Under the pieces are notes generated by a model. The model had not been told where the DNA came from. It searched no databases and was given only the letters and a program-made list of their open reading frames with translations. A stretch of DNA of 64,000 bases from contig NW_026515521.1 in NCBI RefSeq assembly GCF_014898815.1, positions 248,001 through 312,000 of the forward strand, given 5' to 3'. Of this stretch, positions 54,734 through 64,000 are shown one piece after another. The number at the start of each line of letters is the position of its first letter. The stretch's first letter is position 1. A program made the position numbers and the translations under genes. Source of the stretch: Panonychus citri (lineage: Eukaryota; Arthropoda; Arachnida; Trombidiformes; Tetranychidae).

Positions 54734-55955
54734 ATCAATTGATCATTTGATCAACTAATCAACCGAAAATCAAACAATCAACATTTAAAAATACACTTTA
54801 ATCATCTTAATAGATTTACCTGTTTCCCTCTTCCTAATATATTTGATATGTTAAACATCATTTACAATTTAAAATCATTTCTACTTATTTTTTTCTTCTC
54901 CTATTCCATTGCTGTTTATATTTACATATACATTTATATCGTTTTGTGTGTGTGTCTCATAATTGTCATAATCACGATTATTGATTGTTTAATCGCAATC
55001 AAAAGTCTTAAACCTGTTCCAAGTCACATACACAAACGAACACAATTTAAAACATTGTAACTATTTTTACCTTTCATCACATTTTTGATTTTAATCAGAA
55101 AAAAAGAACAATTAAATTGATATTTTAAATAATTGAATTACTTTTAATTGTTATTTTGTTTTATTCAAATTCAATGTAATAACTGAATGATTGATTCTTT
55201 CGTTTGTTTTACTTTGATTGACCATGAGAATCACAATTACAATTAGTTAACTAAACTCGTTGAATCTTCAATCAGAGTCTCGGATGTTATATCAAATATT
55301 CAATTACAACTTGATTATAACTAAGCAATTTCTCTGATTATCTAATTGTAATTAAACTTGATTCAAATTGAAAGTGTTGAATATCTCAAGGTTAAATTAC
55401 ATAAAAACCACAACCAGAGATTAAATAACAGTTCGGACAATTAACAAAAGTACATTTTCACAATCAAATGTACAAACTGGTTTATCAAAAACAAAACAAA
55501 AAGTTACAATTTAAATGTATCTTCCCAATCAAATTGATCAAATCAAATAATAAACCAAATTAATATAAACTGATAAAAGTGTAGAAAGTCAACATTTAAA
55601 ATAGGTTTTCTTTTGATTTAATAATTAGTTCCTTTCTTAACTAGATTGTCATTTGGTAATAATTAAATTTGGTTGAATTGAGTTTACCAAGGAAAAGTAT
55701 ATAATTAACTAAAACGTGATCGATGGTTGACAATCAAATGACTTTTAGGTTGATTGTTAAAGGGATCTGATTGTTTCATTTCCCTTTATCCAGCTAATTG
55801 TAACCACTTAATTACAGTCTCACTCTCTCTCTCTCTTTATTTCTTTGACGTGTCTGTTTACCATTGAGAGAAATTAACTTGAAGAGGATTTGAAGTAATT
55901 AGATTTGATGATTAATCAAACATTTGAATTTTGAACTTTTCTCCCTTTCCTCTCC
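54734..55955. other. right-arm spacer
   Basis: Reverse complement of 51880-53119; AT-rich, non-coding in both arms. Confidence 0.6.
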
Positions 55956-56175
55956 ATCAATAGGTTTATCCTCCTCGTGACGGTGGGTGGACAGGTATCA
56001 CTGATTGACCATTGAAAAGATCATCTCTTGGATTGGCACAATTGGAATTGAAAATTTCAACGGAACCAAAAGATTCAATAGACTAGATTTAAGATCATCC
56101 ATTTTAATCATGTTCTTACTTAAATCCATTCGTATCTGTTCAACTTGAATATTGTTCAATATCCTCTGAGCTCTG
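55956..56175 (-). pseudogene. terminal exon X, copy 5 (inverted, frameshifted)
   Basis: Acceptor tract and AQRILNNIQVEQIRMDLSKN are intact. The frame breaks after SLLNLL (tcttttggttccgttgaaat in place of tcttttggattccgttgaga), so the C-terminal FNSNCANPRDDL and HEEG are out of frame. Confidence 0.6.
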
Positions 56176-56662
56176 AATTGATTGGAAGAAATAAAGAAAA
56201 AAAAGAAAAAAAGAAATAGATAATCATCATTAAATGTGTTACAACAATCAAGATTCAAATTGTTGATCATTGGATTAAAGGTCTAATGATCAACTTACTT
56301 TGGATTAGATGTTAATGACTCGAATAGATTTTGTGGGCTGGTATCATGCAAACGGTTGATATTAATAAATATGTTAACAAGATGATAATTGCGATATGAA
56401 TGAAAGGAGTGTTTAAATCACTAGAGGAAAAAGATAAGATTAAAAGTAATTAGTAAATTGTTAGAGTTAATTGAGTTGATATTTATACAAGAGGAAGGAA
56501 AAAAAATTCAACCTTTAACTTTAGTTATTATTACAAGAATATTAATATTGAAATATCAAGTTGATCAGTTGATCACAATCAAAGTCTAATCATTTGATTG
56601 TTACCAACATCACTGATTGTCCTGCATGAGGATTTTTTTAGTTACAACAATTTAAAAATAAA

Positions 56663-56955
56663 CAATCAGATTAATATGTTTGGTTGGTTATTAATAGACT
56701 TGAATTTGTCCAAAGATAGTTAACTTGTAAATCAATAGAGTTGAATTACTGTTAATCATATTAAGTTGTTTTTCTCGTCAAAATTTCCTTGATTGCTGAA
56801 TTTAAACTAATCATTCTTATTATATTTTGATAATAGAATCAAATCAAGAATCAATGTCATTCTCAAAGAAAATCAATTTTGTTACTATTGTACTTCAATT
56901 GTCAATGATTGAAAAGGTGACAAAGTAATCAAATTAAATCCATTAAAAAGCTTAC
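56663..56955. other. junction between palindrome and GRAMD1 gene
   Basis: AT-rich, about 290 bp; searched on the minus strand for a continuing GRAMD1 exon and none was found. Confidence 0.45.
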
Positions 56956-58701
56956 CTTTTAAGTCTTTCTCTAATTGATTTAATTGTTACTGATAATCGT
57001 CTCCATCCATCAACCATTAGTTTACCTTGACAATTTAGAGATAGATAAACATTACTATTTATATAAATATTATTCTCATGGATTAAAATTTAAAAATACA
57101 AAAGGATTAATTTACTTTTCCGATGTCCAGTTTCCTTTGAGAGTCCACCTAAAGTGGTCATCCCACTTGCCCCCCTGCCCATTATCACAGTTTCATCACC
57201 AGCACCATAATCGGCATCACTTGTGCTCTCAGGTGTACTTGTGTCACTACAGTTTTGGAAACCATGTCGTTGTTGTTTACCCTTTGACCGAAGTACCAAT
57301 TTAGTATTACGTTTTAATGAGGATGAGGCTGAAGACTGACCAACAACAGTTAATCCTCCATCAACCAATCCTGACAATTGTCCAGTGGTTAAAATATTGT
57401 CACTTTTAACGTTAACAGCAACAATTGATTTTAATGGTGATGTTGTATCCTCTTTGGTGGGTGTTGACGGTGATGAATTACCGTTATCTGTAATGGCCTC
57501 TTGAGCCGGTCTCAATTGGTCAAAAGGAAAAGTGTCCATCTGAAAAGAGCCGCGCTTTAGATAACAATTTAATTCCAGCTTTGGGTTAGTTAATTGGTTA
57601 ATTAGCAGTGTTATTAAGATAATTTAGATTGGTGATTAGTGATTGTTAGTTTTAGGTTTAGGTTTAAGAGGCAAAAGTACAACAATTTAGTTTCACATTT
57701 ACTTAATTACGACGATAAGCTGGAAAAACACTCAATCAACTGGGCTAATTGTGTTCATCAAATCGTTGGAGAGAGATGAAAAAATCTAGTTCATAATCTT
57801 AATTATCATAGATCATCAATATCATAGAATTAATTATTTCCACTAAAAACAATAGATATTAAAATTCAGTTGAATTTCAATTATTCATGGTAACTCAAAG
57901 CAACTGATTAACAATTACTATTAACACCATTGATACAGAAATGAAACAATTGCTGATTTTTACAATTTACTTCGTTAAACTATCAAAACGATTGAATCAA
58001 TAAACCTTAAAACTCAATTAATTGGTTGAAAATGAAACTCATTATACTAATTGTAATCTATCCAAATGTACCTTTAAGCTAAACCATTAAGAAAATTGAG
58101 ATAATTGTTTTGATTGAATATATTATGATCAATTTTTATGACTAATAAATTGCTGTGTAAAATGATTATATTAATGATCATGTCAAGATAAACTAACGAC
58201 CATCAATCAAAGATAATTATCTTCAATTGATGACAATGATCATAATCTATTATGTAATGAATATTTATTCATTGATGGTCATCTCAATGAAATCTCATTG
58301 AACAATTAAGGGGTAAATTAAAAAGAGGTAAGAAAAATAAAGGAATAGGAGTAACAATTAACTATCAACTAGATAGTCAAGGTTAATTCAGTCAGTTGGT
58401 AACTAAATCATACTTTTTTTTCACACAATTTGAATAATCAATCAGTTAATATTATCTCCATGTATTATCATGATTTATATATCAATGATTGACGATAATT
58501 GATTAATCAATTAAAGTGAGACAACTTTTTTTTCACTAAGATTCATTATACATGTTTAACTCCTTACAGGTTAGGTGTTGCAGGTTAATGACAGTTAATT
58601 AGAGAGACAATTAATTACCGAGATTGTGTTCTTCCAAACTTCAACCATTAATCGATAAGTCGATTCTCGGGACAAAAGCGATCCAAATACATACTATTAT
58701 C

Positions 58702-58737
<36 letters not shown>

Positions 58738-60599
58738 AAAAGACAATTAATACATCATTATTAACTAATCTCTGAGATTGATAGTGAAATAATCAACTGA
58801 GACATGATTGTATGATTGGATTTTTGAGTAAATTAACTTAAATCCAACTCACTTTTCCTTCATGAGTTTCAATTCCAACAGCATTCGGAATGATAATTGC
58901 TGTTTTCTCCTTTGTAATATCTCTAACATCACAAACTGGAACCAATAACTATCTCAACAAATAGATGACCAAATGACCAACAACATAGAGAGAAATGAAA
59001 AAGAAAAAGGAAAAATCAATTAATCAATCAAATCAATTGCAATTGTACCAACCAAAATTACTACTATTACCATTTACTACTACGAGTATAATAATTATGG
59101 GCAGGAAATAATGATAACAACATCTAAATATACACTTGTCTTGGTAAAAAGTAATAGTAATAATTTACATCAATATAGTTATCGGTTAATGGTCAGTTAA
59201 TGGTGATAATTGATCTCTCGATGTTAATTGTTGTACCTTTGTCTTGTAAAGTCCTAAAATGTTTGAATAAAAGGCGAAGAAATTTTCAGTTATGTAAAGA
59301 AAACCTTGTAACAGGATATCCGCTTGAAGGGCACACGAATAATCTAATGGAAAGAGAGAAGAAAACAAAAAGAAATTAGAATTTGGAGAAAAAAAATCAA
59401 ATCAAATCAATAGAATTTCTGTCGAAAATATTGGAAAATCAATTAGATTATTGTATTAGGTCGTTTTCCATAAATGAATTAGATTTCTTTCCAATAAAAT
59501 GAATGAATGATTCAAATCTAATTCACTGGGAATTTTATCGATAGATTTTCTATCATATTATTTGTTAATATATAAAGTAATTTAATAAATTATCTTAATC
59601 ATTATGATAATTTGATTAACGCGCCTTCATGATTAACTTTTGTTTTTCTCTTTTTTCAAATGTGTGGCAAGTAAATTGTTCATAACAATCAACTGATTCT
59701 TGTCCTGATTAATATTAATGTAGACAATTAATCATAAAGATTAAGCTGATCTCAATTTGGGATCGTAATTTTTGACGATTTACTGATTCTTTGCTGTTAT
59801 TGACGAGGCCAATCCGACTTGCTGATTATCTCAATTAAAGGTAAATTTAGGATATCTATTGTCTGATTGGGTTTGATAATTTTTTCTTCCATGGTCATGA
59901 TTAATCAGGAAGATTTTCACACTTGAACAATTAACTCTTTGAGGATTTTGTTGTTGAAAATAACAACTCACAATTGATTAATCTTTCCTGTGGGTCAACC
60001 TGTGGGAATCTCCGGTGAAATGTGACATTGTTATGATTTGAAGAGAATTGAAATTTTGTCTTTTCTTCACCAATGGAAGTTAATTCAACTGTATTGTAAT
60101 TGGTTAAATCAGGTTCGGAAGGTACGACGATTGTTTCCACTCCGGTGAACATTTCTGGCTCTAAAACACCGATAGTTGGTCCCTCATCGATGGTCGGACT
60201 TGGTGGACATTTGGTCAAGGGTGAAGAGGGCGGATTACCAGTGGGTGTTGTTGGTGTTAAAGGTAAAAGGCCAATAACTGAAGATGAAGATTCACTTCGT
60301 TTGATTCGATTAGGTGTTGATGGGACACTTTTAATCGGTGTTGATCCAGGAGAAGATGATGAAGATGGAAATCGTTTCAAGTTGATACTATTTCTATTGG
60401 ATAAAGATGAATCTCTCTCATCGTAACTACCGACACCACCGAAACCACCACCACCACCACCATCAGGTGGATCACCATCTCCACTTGTATCAGGTTCCTC
60501 AATTATAGTACATTTGAGATTCTCATCATCATGAGTTGGTCCAACTTCAACGCCAAGTTGAATGGTGTGAATCTCCTCACTTTTGGGCACCGATGACAT
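56956..60599 (-). CDS. GRAMD1: GRAMD1/Aster-type sterol-transport protein, N-terminal part
   Basis: Exons on the minus strand: 60599-59972, 59343-59237, 58948-58853, 58693-58619, 57539-57116 and probably 57025-56956; phases agree at each junction. The first exon encodes a low-complexity region (Gly run, SSSSSPGSTP, TPTTPTGNPPSSPL) ending FHRRFPQVDPQERLIN. The next three complete a GRAM domain: YSCALQADILLQGFLYITEN, FFAFYSNILGLYKTK, LLVPVCDVRDITKEKTAIII, PNAVGIETHEGK, and YVFGSLLSRESTYRLMVEVW. This is diagnostic of GRAMD1/Aster proteins, which sit in the ER at plasma-membrane contacts and move cholesterol. Exon 57539 gives a polar linker. The sterol-binding ASTER (VASt) domain and C-terminal TM helix expected next are not found before the palindrome edge at 56662, so the gene is either split by a large insertion or truncated. 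Confidence 0.85.
57540..58618 (-). other. large intron of GRAMD1
   Basis: 1.08-kb AT-rich intron between the GRAM-domain exon (donor gtaatt) and the linker exon (acceptor ctcttttcag). Nothing else recognised. Confidence 0.6.
59344..59971 (-). other. intron of GRAMD1
   Basis: 628-bp intron between the low-complexity first exon (donor gtgagt) and the first GRAM exon (acceptor ttag). No other feature seen. Confidence 0.6.
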
Positions 60600-63500
60600 G
60601 GTTGATCAGGAAAATGGAATAGAAAAATGAACAAATTCAAAGAGATAACACCAACCTGGATAAACAGAAAAAAGAGAGAGAAAAATAACTTCAATCAACT
60701 GATCGTTTGGTTAATGGAAACCCAATCATCAAAAGAATAGAAAATCATCAAGAGAGAGAGAGAGAAAGAGAATCAAAAACAAATAAACAAAGGAGACACA
60801 ATAAGAGAGAGAAAATAATTACAATGATCTCTGATGAAGTAAAATAACCATAAAGAATTGATAATGAGCAACAGGAGAGACAAAGATATGATGAAGAACA
60901 AAAGATAAGTCACAGAAAAGAAGAAGAGAAAAACACAAGAGAGAGAATAGAAAACCTCAATTCTCAGGCCTAATCATGAGAAAAAGAAAAGAGATCACAA
61001 AGCACCAAAAGAAAAGAAGATTTTAAAAAAAAAAGAGAAACCGAAAGAGTAGAAAGAGAAAAAGCAACCAGATGATTTGTTGATACACAATCGAAAATAA
61101 AAACAACCAGTTCCATGAAGATGAAGATGAAAATGTTTACCGGATGATAATTGAATTCAAACGATGATTAAAGTGGGAAAACAAAGAGAATATAAAATGA
61201 TGAGAATTATTACCTTTCCAACGGAGAACAGGTGACAAAAGAAAACAATGGAAAGATGTACAAATACAATGTCAAAGGTTAAAGAGAATTTTTGTTCAAC
61301 TTTTCTTTGTAAATTTTTTTTTTCGAATTCGGTATCGATTAAGATTCTAAACGTTTAAACGTTCATCACAACCAGAGAGAAATGATCACAAATGATGGAA
61401 AATGAGGAAAAGGTTTGGGTGGAGTAGACACTTTGGTGAAAAAGAAAAAAGAAAAGAAAAGTTAATTAGAGAGAATTTTTTTCTTCTTCTCTTCTCTTAC
61501 CCATTCATCTAACCCATGGAAGAAAAAGAAAGAGAAAAGTTTACGTTATGGATTTATCATCATTTCTCATCATTGGTCATTCGAAAAACAAATGCGTGAT
61601 ACAATACATACAATCTTATGTTTTTTAACATTCGTTTGTCTCTCTCTCTCTCACTCGTTCTCTGTCAATCTATCCATCATCTCTGTCTATGTCTCTTTCT
61701 TTATCTTCCATGTTTGCATGATGATGATAATGATGATGAAGATGAAGATGATTCTCTCTCAGTATGTGTTCAACCCTTGGGTTCGTTGTTGTTATTAAGC
61801 CAGTGGTTGGTGAAAAAGGTAAGGGCGTCTTCCGATTCACCTGATCTGTCAAGGAAAAAGATAATTAAATTGATTTGATTAAGTTAATCATGTCTAGTGA
61901 GTATTTTCCCAACGTAATTGTAATTATCTAATCAATTGTATCACATACTTTTTTACAGGTAAACAAAACTAATAATGGATAATGTTGGATTAGGATTGCT
62001 GATTGTTCAGCTGATCAACTCTTGTGGTTTATTGATTGTTTGATGATGAACAATTAGAACGAATCAAATCAACTGAATCATTTTAAGAATTTGAAATCAT
62101 CAATTAAATTGATTATTTATCAACAATCAGATTACTTGACGTTTTTTTCTTCTTCCTCTTCTTGTTGATCATCATCATCATGATAACAATTAGAACTCGA
62201 AATTTGTTAGAAAATCGCTAAATCATTACAACGAATATAAAATAAAAAGTGAAATTATCTTAATAGAATAACTTTTTTTTTTCTAAAACAAATTCTATTC
62301 TATTGAAGATGATATTTTCTCTTGTACGATATTAACGATTAACGATTACATGATAAGTTCTTGTCTAATTCGTGTTCAGAAATATGAGAGACACACCTAG
62401 AGAATCATCATCTTAATCATTTCGCTGTTTCCATCAACTTGATTGTAGCTATTAACTGATATTAGTTGATAGTTGAAGAAAATTTTGCCAAAGGTAATTA
62501 GATATTTAATTTTCTATGGTACAGATTGATTGTTTGATGTCTACAAAATAAATGAACTTGATTAACAGATAATCTCAGTCTACATTAGATAATTTGGTTT
62601 TATCTAATTAGTTAATTGTAGACAAATAATCAATATAATCTAAGGATGTACTTGAAATGATCACGATATTTACCCATGTTGACCAAAGTATAACAAGTTA
62701 GTTTGTTATTGTTTACAAGTGGAGACCAAACAAAACATTTCCATGTAAATATTGAATCTCTTGATTCAGTTTGAATGATTAACTGTCCAGGAACAATTAA
62801 CTTTATCAATGGAAAATAAAACACAATCGAAATACAAAAATGACTTTCTCATGAATCCAAATGAAGTAATGGAAAGATGGATCGTCCATTCATTCAGCAT
62901 ATAAGTATCATGAAGGAGCAATTATCGAGGTATCGGGATCTAATTAAAATTAACTAATTGGTTAGAATATTAATTGTCAAAATTAATAGAAAGTTGAACA
63001 TTTTATTGGAAAATCTGGTTTTCTTTAGTTGGTATTCGGAACAATAGATGGCGTAGTTGACGCTTTTTCTAAAAAAAATTTTTCTCTCAGATGATGAAAC
63101 AATTAACTAATTTCTAGCAATTAAGATTGGAGATTTTTGGATTGTTAAGCGAAATTAAGGGTTGCCTTTAATTATTATTTAGATTCTCTTTAACAATATT
63201 AATTTTTCTTTGGTTTTTGGGGATGGTAAACATTTAGATTTTTAATTATCCCAACAAAAAAAGTTTAATTGTCTTTTATCATTGAAAATCATAATCAATT
63301 GATTGTTTAATTGATTAAATAAATTCTTAATAATCTTAATTATATCAGAATAGTTGAAGAAACAAAGAAGATGACCAAGTTTTATTTTTCTAATCAACAA
63401 TTAAACTAAACGATTTCATTGTATTAGAAATGATTAACTTTGCAGGTTTAATTTGATTCTTGATTAATTGATAATGACAAGCTAAGGATGTATTAGTTTT

Positions 63501-64000
63501 ATATATAATTAAAATTAATCACTTGCTCTAATTAACTGAAACAATGATACAAAAGTAAAATAATAATCAACTAATTAGTATGATGAAAAACTTCACCAAT
63601 TAGCAACAGTACCATTGACAATACAAAACCAAATTGGACTCTTGAAAACAATCACAATTAACTTTCAATGGACCCAAAATAAACGGAAAACCAAACATAA
63701 TTAAAATACATACGGGCACAATTAAACACAATCAAACTAAAGATAAATTAATTTCCAATCAAACTGGACAATCAACATCAACACCAACACTTAATTTAGA
63801 TAAAGTTTACAACTATTGATAGAAAAAGAGAAGGAAAAAAAAATCCAAAGTTTGAAAGTAAAAAACTCAAAGTTTTTCGAATTCAATTCAATCACTTGAT
63901 CGCTTAATTGTCCAGTTAATTGTAATTACGAATTAAAATTTGATACGAAAAAAAGGCGGAATCGCAGTGCCATCTATTGGATTGTAAAGGAGAAAAGCGG
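60600..64000. other. GRAMD1 upstream region and intergenic DNA; no supported gene
   Basis: 60600-61500 is purine-rich on the plus strand (GA microsatellites at 60752-60767 and elsewhere), consistent with the GRAMD1 5' UTR and promoter. 61640-61760 has TC and GAT microsatellites. A 62630-62824 minus-strand open stretch (GQLIIQTESRDSIFTWKCFV) has exon-like ends but no recognised family. 62830-64000 is AT-rich with no feature. Confidence 0.4.

Larger units (their letters stand above)
54010..56662 (-). repeat. palindrome, right arm
   Basis: Reverse-complement copy of 51136-53823. Confidence 0.85.

Noticed and set aside
54848..55060. Hydrophobic open frame in the right palindrome arm
   Set aside because: The mirror sequence in the left arm does not keep the frame; it is derived from AT/TG-rich simple sequence.
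61592..61878. Hydrophobic open frames near 61.6-61.9 kb
   Set aside because: Composed of TC and GAT microsatellites on both strands.
62630..62824. Possible exon on the minus strand (QTESRDSIFTWKCFVWSP)
   Set aside because: Ends at a plausible donor, but no acceptor, partner exon or family could be established.

Overview
The window is animal nuclear DNA from a small, compact, AT-rich genome: genes are intron-containing with GT-AG introns often only 50-100 bp long, intergenic DNA is full of GA, GAT and CAA microsatellites, and the gene content (KChIP, hnRNP M, mitochondrial aspartate aminotransferase, SR-type splicing factor, ERGIC1, GRAMD1/Aster, cytochrome P450s, DEG/ENaC-like channels, perilipin-like protein) is metazoan. 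An arthropod, most plausibly an acariform (spider-mite-like) mite, fits best, but no species can be fixed from sequence alone.

Layout. 1-2.7 kb: 5' part of a KChIP-type calcium sensor (minus) with two alternative first exons. 4.5-6.3 kb: hnRNP M-like RNA-binding protein (minus). 8.0-9.4 kb: mitochondrial aspartate aminotransferase (minus). About 9.9-17.2 kb: a composite non-LTR retrotransposon with ORF1, an unknown ORF and a 1034-aa endonuclease/reverse transcriptase on the plus strand, and between them, on the opposite strand, a spliced gene joining a double-stranded-RNA-binding-like domain to a ubiquitin-specific protease. 17.5-18.3 kb: SR/Rsf1-like splicing factor (plus). 20.4-22.5 kb: complete six-exon ERGIC1 (plus). 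23.08-26.72 kb: a young LTR retrotransposon with identical 247-bp LTRs, a 5-bp target duplication and only a gag gene. 27.6-51.9 kb: a segmental-duplication field in which pieces of the same genes recur: a secreted/one-TM Ser-rich Cys protein, P450s (two apparently intact, two broken), DEG/ENaC-like channels (one open, three frameshifted), a terminal exon of an unknown gene, fatty-acid-synthase ketoreductase fragments and a truncated Tc1/mariner transposase. 51.1-56.7 kb: a 5.5-kb palindrome with a perilipin-like gene in each arm. 57.0-60.6 kb: GRAMD1/Aster N-terminal exons (minus), whose 3' part is not in the window. 60.6-64 kb: no supported gene.

The most unusual object is the 9.9-17.2 kb element. 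It has a host-type deubiquitinase gene with its own intron in antisense orientation, a probable sense-strand intron in ORF1, and three copies of a roughly 23-bp motif in alternating orientation at its module boundaries. The A-rich bias of the plus strand runs through the antisense gene, which suggests long residence rather than a recent accident. Single-copy genes on the left and right look like ordinary host loci; the 27-57 kb interval is a dynamic cluster in which detoxification and surface-protein genes are being copied and broken. Several frameshifts there are single-base changes in homopolymers, so sequencing or assembly error has to be considered before calling pseudogenes.
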